Positions 45,631 through 55,362 of a stretch of DNA of 64,000 nucleotides are shown here, in pieces. This DNA comes from Tritrichomonas musculus (Eukaryota; Parabasalia; Tritrichomonadida; Tritrichomonadidae): the NCBI GenBank assembly GCA_039105265.1, contig JAPFFF010000017.1:2976001-3040000 (forward strand). The letters are read 5' to 3'. Position 1 is the stretch's first letter. Each line of letters begins with the position of its first letter. Under the pieces are notes generated by a model. That model worked only from the letters and a program-made list of their open reading frames with translations, did not search any database and had not been told where the DNA came from. The translations under genes were made by a program, and so were the position numbers.

Positions 45631-47486
45631 ATGTTATACAGAAACGATAGAGCTCACAATTATCAAATAGAGACAGGAAATGTATTGGATGCGTTCAAGG
45701 AAATGCGCAACATGATTAACGTTAATGATGGTACTCGTTCATTTTCATTTAGGACAGTTGATTGTCATGACCAACCAGCTCCATTTCATCAAGGACAGTA
45801 TTCACAAATCAGTTTAACACATCCTGACCACTTCATCAGTGATGTTGATAAAGGTTTCTTAACATTTCACATCAAATTGAATCTTCAATTAAGCACAGAC
45901 ATTGCAAAGCTTAAAGCGATTGAAGACCCTGAAAATCTTTATAAATTATTTGTTGGTTTCAAATCATCAAATCAATTGTTTGACAGGTTAGAGATTCTTC
46001 ATAATAATGTCAATGTCGGATATCAACAGAATGAAGCAATTCGTGAAGGTTTCTTGTATTCAGTTTTCAAACCAGAAACAGAAAAAAAAAACGTCGATTT
46101 GTTCATTCATTATGGGAAAACGTTTGCAGCTATTCACAAACGCATGCAGGTGTTTATGTTAATCTTAATGATTTCAAAGATAATGGAAGAGCTGAATGTG
46201 AATTTGATTTGAATGTTCCTTTTGATGACCTCCTCGCATTACAAGCATTTGATTTATTCCCTAATGGTATCATTGGTGATTTAGCTATTCGTTTTCAAGT
46301 TAGTCCCGCTGGTCTTGTTTGGGCAGTATTAGACCCTTACACAGTTGCTGAAACAAAAGCATTCCTCGAAGATGATGACAAGATATCAATGAAACAACTT
46401 GACCAATTACGTGAATTGAAAGCTAAAGGAAAACTCAAGAGACAGTTCACACAAATTGGAAATGAAGCATTGATTCCTGGAGTTCTTGATAAATCAATCA
46501 AATTCAAATACAATATCTGTGCTGAACACGGTATTCCTGTTAATTCAGAACCAATTGAACTTGAATTTGAATTCACAGATGAAGAATATGAAAGATTTGG
46601 TATCAAACGAACTGATGACTTGAGAGAGATTGCAAGACACAATCCAGATAACACAACAACAGTTGAGTCATATCATACAATTGAAATCGTTGAAGAAACA
46701 CCAACAATGAAGAAATATGAATCACAAAAGGCTGTATTGACATGCAATCAAATGACAATCACACTTTGCAAATCAAACATGCAAGGCTATGGTGTTTGTG
46801 AAGCAACAAGACAAGGAATTGAAGACATTCTTCGAGAAGGTATCACCATTCCATCACAAAAGGTTGACTATCATGCTTTCCCTATTGCTGCAGCTCAAAA
46901 CGGAATCAAATCAACTTTGAACATTCCATTAATTAATGTGACCACGATGTCTGTACTGTTTCCAAAACATCATAATGATTTGACTGTCTTTGAAAATCCA
47001 GTTTATCAAAACTGTTATTTGAATATTGGTGGCAAGAACTTTCCTGATGAAAACGTTGACACAATCGGTGCAAGATTCTTTGAGAATCAATTAACTGCTG
47101 GAGACCTTGATGCCATTACATTACAATGCACAAAAGAGTTTGAAGACAGTTTCACAATGCCAAAGAACGACACAGAAGGAACAAGATACAAGAATACATT
47201 AAGAGATGCAACATCATTTGTTTTCAATGTTCAAACTGAAAGGTCGAGTGCTGGATACACATATGATGGTCTTGATGGGGGATTTGGTAATGTTCAAGTT
47301 CAAATCAATGGTCAACCAATTCATACAGGTAAGAATGATACATATTATAATGTTAATGAAGAAGGAACAGTTCACCCGCCCCCAGTTCAATTATGTTTAT
47401 GCCGCGACACCTACTTCCATTTATCTCTTGACGGATTGGTTTACGTTGATGATGAAACGCCAAAAGGTTCACAAGCTAATGAATAA
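45631..47486 (+). pseudogene. MCP: Major capsid protein gene of D, broken
   Basis: It is homologous to the complete capsid gene of B over its whole length, including the DGTRSFSFRTVDCHDQPAPF and KHHNDLTVFENPVYQN blocks. This copy is broken, with about one break. Its variable middle (FKYNICAEHGIPVNSEPIEL...) differs completely from B and F and lacks the Pro-rich linker. E has the same version. Confidence 0.85.
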
Positions 47487-47526
47487 ATGAATTGATTTTC
47501 ATTAAATAATCATCATTAATGAATGC

Positions 47527-47536
47527 TTTATTTTTG
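47527..47536 (+). promoter_or_regulatory. T-rich promoter-like box before INT (D)
   Basis: TTTATTTTTG, 8 bp before the integrase ATG, in an otherwise poorly conserved gap; the same box and distance are found in B. Confidence 0.5.
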
Positions 47537-47544
47537 CGATTCAA

Positions 47545-48630
47545 ATGGAAGACTACAAGGAATCAATCAATTATCCTTTTAAATCTAAATACAAGTACAT
47601 CAAAGACACAAGCATTAAAACGGAGCCCTATATTAAGGATTACCAATTGAAAACAGTAAAGAAACTATCAAAACCAGACTTCTCATTTGAACCGTACGCA
47701 TACGAGATGGATATAATGTTTGCATTAAACAAAGCTTATCTTGTTCTTATCAATGTAAACACCAAATACCTAATTGTTGAACCAATTGATTACAAGTCTG
47801 AGTTTTATGTAATCAAAGTAATTGATAAACTAGTCAATGAAAGGAATATCAGAATTGAAACAATTAAATGTGATGGTGAAAAGGCTTTCATATCAAATGC
47901 ATTCAAAAGTTATTGCAACGGTGAAGAGCGACACCAATCAAACAAACCGTCAAAGAAATTCAAAGCACCAAACAAAATAAAGTTAATCATTGATGATTCA
48001 CCTTTCACGAATGCTCATAAATGTGTTGATGCAGTAATCAGAACATTACGAAATGCTTTCGGTCAATCACAACAACGAATGACAAACAATGTATTGATGC
48101 AACAAATGGTTGAATGGTACAATAACACTCCTCACTCATCTCTTCGTTTATTGAATCCTTTATACACATCATTTGACGAAGAAACTGATGAATACCTTGA
48201 CAAACGACAATCAAAATACATTTATCTAACACCTCAACAGATGCAAGACGACCGCGACCTTGAATGGCAATACATAAGAGCGAAATCAATGCAATTGAAA
48301 GAGATTCAACAAAAACAAAGATTTAAAGGTCTTCTATCATACAAACCCAAAAATATAATACTTGTTCACACCGATTACGGAAAAACAGAAAAGAAACATG
48401 AGAAAAGAAGAAGAGTGTTCAATGAACTCGCTGAATTCATTTGCTATGAATCTGGAAACGTTAAATGTAAACTATTAAATCCTTTGCGTCAAACTAACAA
48501 AACACTGAAGAACAAAACAATAATAACTGTACCAATCATGTACACAAAATATGTTTGTTCATCAATAGATGATTTGAATGATGATTATAAAATATTCTTT
48601 TTGGCTTATAAAACGCAAAATGAAAGCTAA
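47545..48630 (+). CDS. INT: rve-type integrase of D (361 aa)
   Basis: Nearly the same as B's integrase: YEMDIMFALNKAYLVLINV, KCDGEKAF, HKCVDAVIRTLRNAFG, YNNTPHSSLR. The N-terminus differs slightly (MEDYKESINYPF). The frame is open. It overlaps P116 by 11 bp. Confidence 0.87.
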   Translation: MEDYKESINYPFKSKYKYIKDTSIKTEPYIKDYQLKTVKKLSKPDFSFEPYAYEMDIMFALNKAYLVLINVNTKYLIVEPIDYKSEFYVIKVIDKLVNERNIRIETIKCDGEKAFISNAFKSYCNGEERHQSNKPSKKFKAPNKIKLIIDDSPFTNAHKCVDAVIRTLRNAFGQSQQRMTNNVLMQQMVEWYNNTPHSSLRLLNPLYTSFDEETDEYLDKRQSKYIYLTPQQMQDDRDLEWQYIRAKSMQLKEIQQKQRFKGLLSYKPKNIILVHTDYGKTEKKHEKRRRVFNELAEFICYESGNVKCKLLNPLRQTNKTLKNKTIITVPIMYTKYVCSSIDDLNDDYKIFFLAYKTQNES

Positions 48631-48970
48631 ACAACCAATCACAAAACGATACTATCACACACAATCAAAAGATTTTATTCTTCCTGATGATTTCGTTTAT
48701 AGTCGCAACAAGAAGTATATTGTTGTTCAGTATTGCGGGGATGTTGTCAATCAACATATTGTCGGTGATTTGATGGTTCATTCAGATATAGTTGAATTCA
48801 TGCCTTTCTGCGACCATTTCATAATGCTTGCTAACAGACGACAAACCAAATACCGTAAATATGAGTGTCTGAACAACACAAAAAAAGAATATCATTTATG
48901 GTTTACAGACATGAAAGGAAACGTTATTGAACCTGAATCATTTATATTCAGTTGCTTATTAATTTATTGA
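48620..48970 (+). CDS. P116 protein, possible minor capsid (D)
   Basis: 116 aa, two residues different from B's copy, starting at MKAKQPITK. Beta-rich, with the jelly-roll-like end HLWFTDMKGNVIEPESFIFS. The overlap with the integrase is retained, and P176 follows 7 bp later. Confidence 0.6.
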   Translation: MKAKQPITKRYYHTQSKDFILPDDFVYSRNKKYIVVQYCGDVVNQHIVGDLMVHSDIVEFMPFCDHFIMLANRRQTKYRKYECLNNTKKEYHLWFTDMKGNVIEPESFIFSCLLIY

Positions 48971-48977
48971 ATTCAAA

Positions 48978-49508
48978 ATGAATAACAATCATTCACCTCC
49001 AGTGTTTGAAGCTTTTTTTGGTCCTTCATCATATAAACCACCTGAATACTATCCAAACACACCAAAATTCGTTAACATCACTGAAGGACCACCACCAACA
49101 TGTGATTATTATATTCCTCGCAAATTCAGGAATATCAGAAGCCCGCCACCAACATTTAAACAACATCCTGCGCTCGAAAGAAGAGTTCGAATAAGAGAGA
49201 AGTTATTTGAACAATTACAAGATGACCCAATATTTGAAGTGTATGCCAAAGAAAAACAAAGACAAGTTGAATCAATAAAAGCTAAACAACGAACCAACAG
49301 AATCAAATCATCATTCATTCAACAACCAAATCCTCCTTCGCCGTCAATGATTTGGAATGATTCGAGATATTGGAATCAATTGAGAAACACCGATGAATCA
49401 CTTGATAAAACTGAAATCACTCCGTTCGATGCTGATTTGAGTCCAACACGTAGACTCATCACATCCAAACATCGAAGACCAAAACGCAAAATGAGTGAAC
49501 AAAAATAA
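48978..49508 (+). CDS. P176 protein of D (176 aa)
   Basis: This is the open copy of the family. Residues 1-60 are Pro/Tyr/Phe-rich (SPPVFEAFFGPSSYKPPEYY). The middle is helical and charged (ERRVRIREKLFEQLQDDPIF, EKQRQVESIKAKQRTNRIK). The C-terminus is basic (TSKHRRPKRKMSEQK). It could be a DNA-binding core or scaffold protein; no family recognised. It is convergent with P851 across a ~50-bp gap. Confidence 0.75.
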   Translation: MNNNHSPPVFEAFFGPSSYKPPEYYPNTPKFVNITEGPPPTCDYYIPRKFRNIRSPPPTFKQHPALERRVRIREKLFEQLQDDPIFEVYAKEKQRQVESIKAKQRTNRIKSSFIQQPNPPSPSMIWNDSRYWNQLRNTDESLDKTEITPFDADLSPTRRLITSKHRRPKRKMSEQK

Positions 49509-49561
49509 AAGCAATCAACATACTTCAATGAATATCATTTCATTTATTTTTATTCTCTGAT

Positions 49562-52117
49562 TCATGCTTCTTCTTGAAATATATCAATATCGTATCTGTT
49601 TGCATTACTTAATTGGTCTTTCTTCTGTGCATTTAATTTTTCCTTATATTCGAGATATCCACATTGTTGACCATAGATTTTATCAATCAAGTTGTTGATT
49701 ATTCGATTATATTCTTCTTTATTTTCTCTTATCTCTTCTGTTGGTATTTCAGCAGCTAATTGAGTCTTTTCAGCTAGTTTTTGGGCTCTCTGCTTGTCGG
49801 TCATACTGACATTTACTAAGTATGATAGTATCAATGATTCCATTGATTGAATGAAAGCAATTGGCATTCCTTCCCAAGCACTCTTATTAGGATTGAATTC
49901 ACGGCTTTCAAAGTTGATGACCTTTGACAAATTATTAATGAATGTTGTCATTCGCTTACCAATCATTTGATTGTAATTTGATTTGTTGATTTTCTTCCAT
50001 GCTAACCATTGAATGTAGTTCATTGGCTGACCACCTTTTTCAATCTCTTTCTTGACATTGTTATCAAAGTAAATACAAAACATGACATTTGAAACTGAAA
50101 GGTATGAAATGATTCTTGTTAATGGTTTGAATTGTGGGAATAATTGCCAGAAGACTTTCCAAACCTTTGCGAAATAGCTTGACCAATATGATGAAGGACT
50201 TAATCGTTTGCTGACTTTTGGCTTACCCAAACCGAGTTCATTGTGATAGAATTCTGTATATTTCTGGATGGTTTCATTTGGATTAATATTATATTCACCT
50301 TTCTCCCAGTCTACAGAATCCTTTGATTTATTGAATTGTTCATTGAGCCAAACATTGAACGGTTTAGCTTTCCTTTCTTCTGCTGATTTGACAACTGTCT
50401 TCCATACTTTCTTATAAGGAGAAGCAAATACAAGTTTATAGCCGTTTATGACTTGTGGCACTCCTTTCTTATCAACTAATACAATATCATCAATCTTATC
50501 TCCATTCAGGTCTGTTATTGCTTCACCATTTGGGTCCATTCCATTTGTAGGAAGTAAACGATATTTTGGCTTTCCGTCTTGGTCGAGATGTGTATGACAG
50601 TATATTGTTGCTTGGTCTCTGGTTGAGGCGGCAGGAATGTATTTGATTCTATAATTACCATTAATGATTAAATCAAGGAAGTTTTGTTTATAGTATGTTG
50701 AACTCTTGGCGGGTGATTGTATGTTAAGGTTTGTGAAATCTCTATCGATGTTTTCAAGAACGGTTGGTGCATCTCTGTCCTCACGCTTGCCTCTTACTGT
50801 TGCTGCTTTAGCATTTTTAATTAAAGCATTGATTTCATCATCGGATATTTTTTGTGCAAATGGATTTCCAGGTTTAAATATTTTTTGATTGAATTCAACT
50901 TTATCACCATCAATGAACTTACCATGCTTCTTTGGTTTATTTGCTTGTTGAGCGTATTCAGTGAATGTTTGATTGAGGTCATCACCATCTTCTCTATCGA
51001 AAACAAATGACTGCGAAAAATCGTCTGCGTCTGACATGACTCTTTTAGATGCTGAAAAATTATTAACAACATCATTTGGTTTCACAAATGAGATTGGTTT
51101 AATTGATGGTGGTTTGATTGGTTGTATGACATCAGAGCCTTTGATAGGTTTTTTATTAATGATTGTGTCAAACACTCTGAAGAATGATGATAAGCCTGTA
51201 ATTGATTTTCGTTCATTGGTTATATCAATGTTTCTCTTCATCTTGTCTCTAATAGTTTCAAGTGTTTGATGTAATGCATCAACGTTTTCCTTTGCTTGTT
51301 CATCAAGTTTGTTTTGTGGTTTCTTTGATGCTTCATAACATCTTGGTAGTACATTGAGCCATGGTTGATTATAGCCTAATTGTTTGAGCAATTCAATGTC
51401 ATCATCTACCAAATCATAAGGAGATAACAACAAGGCTGATAGGTTATCTTCTTCTTCTTCTAGTTCTGGGAAGTTAAATGATATTGATGGTAGTGAATCA
51501 TCTTGCTCCAAAAAACTTGTATTCAGTAATTCATCAGAATCACTCGGAGTTATGCGTTTTCTTCTTGGTGTTCTTCGTTTATTACTGTCAGGTGTTGGTT
51601 CATGTATGCTTGTTCTCTTTCTTCTTCCTTTGGTGGTTTGTGGTGTTTGAATCTTTCTCGGTGGTTTGATGGGTGATGAACGAAAACCGTCAGAGCTATA
51701 ATTTAAATCATCGTTGACAACAATATTGAAGTAATTGATAATTGTATCAAGACTTTTTTTGTCTGTTGTGTACTCTCTTAAACTAAGGAATCGATTACCT
51801 TTACTTTTAATACCTGCATTGATTTTGTTCATCAATGAAACAAATCGACGAAACTTGACTTTCATTTCACGAATCTTTCCCACACTTCTTCCTGTATATT
51901 CATTGTTTTGTATTTGATACAACAAATTAATTAAATCATTGGGGTGTTCTAGTTTGTATGTACTGAGAAACGTGTTCTTAAAATAATCTATCGGGTCCTC
52001 TAGTTCTTCATCATCATCAGGTTTAGATACCTCACTGTCAAATATTGTTTCATCATCAATATTGCTCAAATCTAAATCAAAGCTATCAGATGAATTATTT
52101 TTATCTTGTTTTGACAT
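49562..52117 (-). CDS. P851 protein of D (851 aa)
   Basis: Open and close to B's 853-aa copy: acidic N-terminus, basic cluster GRRKRTSIHEP...KRRTPRRKR, acidic stretch, DLNGDKIDDIVLVDKKG loop, aromatic-rich helical C-terminus. It diverges from the (interrupted) fibre gene with a 22-bp gap. Confidence 0.83.
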   Translation of the reverse strand: MSKQDKNNSSDSFDLDLSNIDDETIFDSEVSKPDDDEELEDPIDYFKNTFLSTYKLEHPNDLINLLYQIQNNEYTGRSVGKIREMKVKFRRFVSLMNKINAGIKSKGNRFLSLREYTTDKKSLDTIINYFNIVVNDDLNYSSDGFRSSPIKPPRKIQTPQTTKGRRKRTSIHEPTPDSNKRRTPRRKRITPSDSDELLNTSFLEQDDSLPSISFNFPELEEEEDNLSALLLSPYDLVDDDIELLKQLGYNQPWLNVLPRCYEASKKPQNKLDEQAKENVDALHQTLETIRDKMKRNIDITNERKSITGLSSFFRVFDTIINKKPIKGSDVIQPIKPPSIKPISFVKPNDVVNNFSASKRVMSDADDFSQSFVFDREDGDDLNQTFTEYAQQANKPKKHGKFIDGDKVEFNQKIFKPGNPFAQKISDDEINALIKNAKAATVRGKREDRDAPTVLENIDRDFTNLNIQSPAKSSTYYKQNFLDLIINGNYRIKYIPAASTRDQATIYCHTHLDQDGKPKYRLLPTNGMDPNGEAITDLNGDKIDDIVLVDKKGVPQVINGYKLVFASPYKKVWKTVVKSAEERKAKPFNVWLNEQFNKSKDSVDWEKGEYNINPNETIQKYTEFYHNELGLGKPKVSKRLSPSSYWSSYFAKVWKVFWQLFPQFKPLTRIISYLSVSNVMFCIYFDNNVKKEIEKGGQPMNYIQWLAWKKINKSNYNQMIGKRMTTFINNLSKVINFESREFNPNKSAWEGMPIAFIQSMESLILSYLVNVSMTDKQRAQKLAEKTQLAAEIPTEEIRENKEEYNRIINNLIDKIYGQQCGYLEYKEKLNAQKKDQLSNANRYDIDIFQEEA

Positions 52118-52139
52118 TGTTTAGTTTCTAATAAATTGA

Positions 52140-52272
52140 ATGTTTACGATTGAGCAGAGCGGACACATAACAAAAACAAATACTATTGACGGATTGATTA
52201 ACGAATACATTAAAAGATATGTCGATAATTATGTTATCAAAGGCGATTCATCGAACGGGAACGTATTAGGTT
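52140..52272 (+). pseudogene. Fibre gene of D, start only (interrupted by F)
   Basis: The first ~44 codons match the conserved fibre start of A (MFTIEQSGHITKTNTIDGL). F's tip AGTAGTAATGG follows TAGGTT. The rest of the gene should lie beyond F and E, off-window. Confidence 0.85.
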
Positions 52273-52528
52273 AGTAGTAATGGTCTGTGCGACGTGACCA
52301 CCTATTAACTACTGGAATACCTTACCCAGCATACCTTGCAAGCCAACAAGCTCAGGTATAAAAAATCAGGTATGTTTACTTGTTATTGTTTTTAGTCGTG
52401 TTTTCATTACCAACCTATACATTTGAATAATTTTCTGGAACCCTTTATCAACTCATTATGTTTTGATACGCTAGATAGATTTGCAAAATTAATTTTATTT
52501 TTATTTTTCATTTTATACAGTACTAAAC
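52273..52528. repeat. Left end of F
   Basis: The tip is AGTAGTAATGGTCTGTG. It contains the first 150-bp repeat copy (52319-52468) and then an AT-rich leader to the 230-aa gene. No ORF. Confidence 0.7.
52319..52468 (+). repeat. 150-bp direct repeat, copy 1 (F)
   Basis: It matches 53271-53420 almost throughout, for example CAGCATACCTTGCAAGCCAA and CTGGAACCCTTTATCAACTC. It contains short inner repeats (AGGTAT twice, CTTGCAAG). Each copy stands in front of a different gene. Confidence 0.85.
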
Positions 52529-53221
52529 ATGACCACACAAACTACTATTAGCACCATTATTTCTTCAAATCAACAAATAGATGGTAATTACACAGATGAA
52601 CAAATTAATGAATATTTTCAAGAGCACAATTGTACTATACTACGATTTCCTAAGAACGGCTATTCAGAAAATACTTTAACATTCTATCGTAATGACGACC
52701 CTAGTAGAATAATGTACACAACACTAGGAAGATTTGTAAGAAATCCAAATAAATTATACCCAAAAGACTATGGTTATATGCGCAAAAATAACATAATACT
52801 AACAGAGACAAAAGAACAAAGATTAGAAAAACAAAGACAAGCATATGAAAACGAATTACAAGAATCTATGAAACAAGAAGCTTGTATACTGACTTCCAAA
52901 TATGAAGGTTCTGGTAAACATGTGCATTATACATATAACAATTTTGATTACAGAGTAACACCAGCAAATTGGAAAGCAGGAGCAAGACCACATAAAGCAA
53001 AATGCATAAGATACACTCACGAACATATAGCACAGTTGTTTGCACAAGAAGGTTGTAAACTATTATCTCAATACCAGAATCAAAAATCAAAACTCACTTA
53101 TGAATACAAAGGACGAACCTTCCAAGTTGTTTATAATGATTGGAAATTCTATCATAGTCGTCCACATTTAGGACAAGTTCATACTTACTTCACAGAGGAA
53201 CTTGATAGGAAATTTAATTAA
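52529..53221 (+). CDS. End-associated 230-aa protein of F
   Basis: Same family as D's 240-aa TIR protein: YTDEQINEYFQEHNC core, PSRIMYTT, a charged linker, then two ~50-residue repeats (EACILTSKY ... WKAGARPHKAKCIRYTH; EGCKLLSQY ... WKFYHSRPHLGQ). It is the first gene at F's end, preceded by the 150-bp repeat and followed by a GCGATTATTATTTTTGTATT tail also found after the 132-aa gene. Confidence 0.78.
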   Translation: MTTQTTISTIISSNQQIDGNYTDEQINEYFQEHNCTILRFPKNGYSENTLTFYRNDDPSRIMYTTLGRFVRNPNKLYPKDYGYMRKNNIILTETKEQRLEKQRQAYENELQESMKQEACILTSKYEGSGKHVHYTYNNFDYRVTPANWKAGARPHKAKCIRYTHEHIAQLFAQEGCKLLSQYQNQKSKLTYEYKGRTFQVVYNDWKFYHSRPHLGQVHTYFTEELDRKFN

Positions 53222-53270
53222 AAAAGCGATTATTATTTTTGTATTATGACCATCTAATAATTTTACTCGT

Positions 53271-53420
53271 ACCTTGCCCAGCATACCTTGCAAGCCAACA
53301 AGCTCAGGTATAAAAAATCAGGTATGTGTACTTGTTATTGTTTTTACCCGTGTTTCCATTACTAACCTATACATTTGAATAATTTTCTGGAACCCTTTAT
53401 CAACTCATTATGTTTTGATA
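53271..53420 (+). repeat. 150-bp direct repeat, copy 2 (F)
   Basis: Second copy of 52319-52468, with a few differences, upstream of the 132-aa gene. Confidence 0.85.
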
Positions 53421-53497
53421 GGATAACTAAGTTTTTACAATTTTTCAAAAATTATATTTTTTAAAAATTTTTTTATTTTTTATTTCCACTACATATA

Positions 53498-53896
53498 ATG
53501 GAAGCCTTTGCTAATTATGCTGCTAAACAACTCCGTACATATAAAACACCTATGTACGACCTTTTTGCTGACATTTGTGATAAAGTCATTGATGGTGACC
53601 GTGATGCTATTGATGTTGTTGAACCCTTTATTATAGACGCACAAATGGATATATTCAGAGAGCAGAATCACTTATACATATCTTTTCATGATGAAAATGC
53701 TGCTTTTCGTGAGTATGGAGAAATATTTGATTACTATATTGATGAGCTTACTGGTGATTACAATGATTATGGTATGCCATATCACTTTCCAAAGAAGTTT
53801 TACGATGAGGTATGGGAATTCTTCCAATACACAGATGAAGGAAAGAAATGCATGAATGAATTCAATCCAAACACTGATAAGATTCAGGAAATTTAA
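53498..53896 (+). CDS. 132-aa acidic protein of F, unknown
   Basis: Acidic, aromatic-rich protein (FREQNHLYISFHDENAAF, YYIDELTGDYNDYGMPYHFP). No family recognised; acidic composition would suit a DNA-mimic or inhibitor, but this is a guess. It has the same upstream 150-bp repeat and downstream tail as the unrelated 230-aa gene before it, so the two are different contents in one cassette frame. Confidence 0.7.
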   Translation: MEAFANYAAKQLRTYKTPMYDLFADICDKVIDGDRDAIDVVEPFIIDAQMDIFREQNHLYISFHDENAAFREYGEIFDYYIDELTGDYNDYGMPYHFPKKFYDEVWEFFQYTDEGKKCMNEFNPNTDKIQEI

Positions 53897-53950
53897 TTAA
53901 AAAAGCGATTATTATTTTTGTATTTATTTTTTATTCACATTTCACAAAAC

Positions 53951-54400
53951 ATGAAAGCACCAAAGGTCTATGATTATATAAACACCCTCATTTCTGTATT
54001 ACCGGAGCCAGAAAAGTATCGTAATTGTGATTTCTCAATATTATGTGAAAAGTTTCCTCTAATGATGAATACAAACAGTTTTCGTGCAAAAGTATTGTAC
54101 ATAAGTCTTAAGAACAATATTAGTGAAACTATGACGATTTATCCTGATAAGATCACAGAAATAGGATTAGAGAACATAACAATTACCACAAACTTACGAA
54201 GAAGGCTTTCGATGAAGACCCAAGAATTCTTCATAAATGGTAATACAGAACCACAAGAATACAAAGGAAATGATTATTATAATTACAGTTTAGAGAGAAC
54301 AAGTATGTCTACAAGAAACAAAATTAAAGAACTAAGACAAAAATATAATGTACCTGAACCAGAATTATTTGTAGGAAAGCATCAAGATTTAATTATATAA
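53951..54400 (+). CDS. P152-like protein of F (149 aa)
   Basis: It is clearly homologous to P152 of A and B (KVYDYINTLISVLPEP, CDFSILCEKFPL, VLYISLKN, RRRLS). The ATG at 53951 is used; an upstream TTG-led extension is not supported. It is convergent with the ATPase, with 8 bp of 3' overlap, the same pairing as in A and B. Confidence 0.78.
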   Translation: MKAPKVYDYINTLISVLPEPEKYRNCDFSILCEKFPLMMNTNSFRAKVLYISLKNNISETMTIYPDKITEIGLENITITTNLRRRLSMKTQEFFINGNTEPQEYKGNDYYNYSLERTSMSTRNKIKELRQKYNVPEPELFVGKHQDLII

Positions 54401-55301
54401 AGCTAATATTACTTGTACGAACATTGATCATAATAAAGTCATGATTCCTCATCTTCATGTAATAATGCCATAATTCTTCAAATTCAACTGGCATTGGAAC
54501 TTGTTGATAAATATATTGCATCTTTTGACGAGAGAACCCAGAGAAGATGAAGAAAGTTGTTGCATTATTTTTGTAGTCAGTTGGTATTGACTTGAAGAAT
54601 TGTACATTTATGTAAACTATTGAATGTTTATGACGAAGTTGTGTAATGTAGTTGGTAAAATATGATGATTTCAATAACTTACTCCTAACAAAGTCTTCGC
54701 AAAGAATAATAGTGTTCAATGGCTGATTTGGTTTACCGAGTTTGTCATATAGGCCTCGCGCGTTCTCCGAGTGTCGAACGAGGCAGGAAAGCTCGGCTTG
54801 AGCAGGTGTGATACGCAGGAACTCAAACATTTGTTGAAGTTTGTTATTATCTATTGTTATTCGTGGAGTTGTACTATACCGATCATACAATTCTTTCCAC
54901 TGATCAAGTTCTTTCAGATATTTTTCAGCATTAGCATCAGAAACAACATGAATAGGTAATTGAATCAATTCTTGCTGTGCTTCAAAAGTAGAGTCATTAA
55001 TACTACCATTCTTGCTGATATAAACTATTAAATGAAAGCTGTTTTCTTTAGGTAAACGAGATATTTGAATGATGTCACGTAGCATTACATGTGTCTTTCC
55101 TTTACCTTGAGGACCAACCAGAATATTGAGAGAATTATACCATGAATAGATATCAACAGCAATTGGCCGTATTGATTCAGACATTATTTTTCCTTCATTA
55201 CGTTTATATGCAGCAGACATAGCAGCATCAATATTAAAAGGTATTTCATCATCTTCATAATCACTAGAATCAGAACGATAATAGAATTGTGTTGGTTTCA
55301 T
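54393..55301 (-). CDS. ATP: DNA-packaging ATPase of F (302 aa)
   Basis: Walker A is VGPQGKGKTH and Walker B is NTIILCED. It starts MKPTQF, which supports M5 in the A and B copies. Compared with A it has ~21 extra residues (PAQAELSCLVRHSENARGLY), coded by a GC-rich patch at about 54748-54815 that forms two hairpins. The insertion keeps the frame and lies just before Walker B. Confidence 0.88.
   Translation of the reverse strand: MKPTQFYYRSDSSDYEDDEIPFNIDAAMSAAYKRNEGKIMSESIRPIAVDIYSWYNSLNILVGPQGKGKTHVMLRDIIQISRLPKENSFHLIVYISKNGSINDSTFEAQQELIQLPIHVVSDANAEKYLKELDQWKELYDRYSTTPRITIDNNKLQQMFEFLRITPAQAELSCLVRHSENARGLYDKLGKPNQPLNTIILCEDFVRSKLLKSSYFTNYITQLRHKHSIVYINVQFFKSIPTDYKNNATTFFIFSGFSRQKMQYIYQQVPMPVEFEELWHYYMKMRNHDFIMINVRTSNISFI
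54753..54803. repeat. GC-rich double-hairpin insertion in ATPase gene of F
   Basis: GCCTCG (54753-54758) pairs with CGAGGC (54779-54784); then GCTC-GGCTT-GAGC (54791-54803). It is GC-rich in an AT-rich gene, in frame, and absent from A and B. B has a different small double-hairpin repeat, one copy of which is in its own ATPase gene. Confidence 0.7.
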
Positions 55302-55362
55302 TTCATTCTCATCAGAATTGTATTACTTTAGTGCAGTGAAAACAAAAATATAGATCTGCTTT

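Larger units (their letters stand above)
43308..52272. mobile_element. Polinton/Maverick D, left part
   Basis: D begins with AGTAGTATATGGTTGGG inside the C2 polymerase fragment; AGCATT (43302-43307) is the candidate target duplication. The gene order is TIR with a 240-aa gene, P75, P77, P158, P84, MCP, integrase, P116, P176, P851 and the start of the fibre gene. F interrupts the fibre. About one break is visible apart from that insertion. The inner genes are nearly identical to those of E, so D is a recent copy although older than F. Confidence 0.88.
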
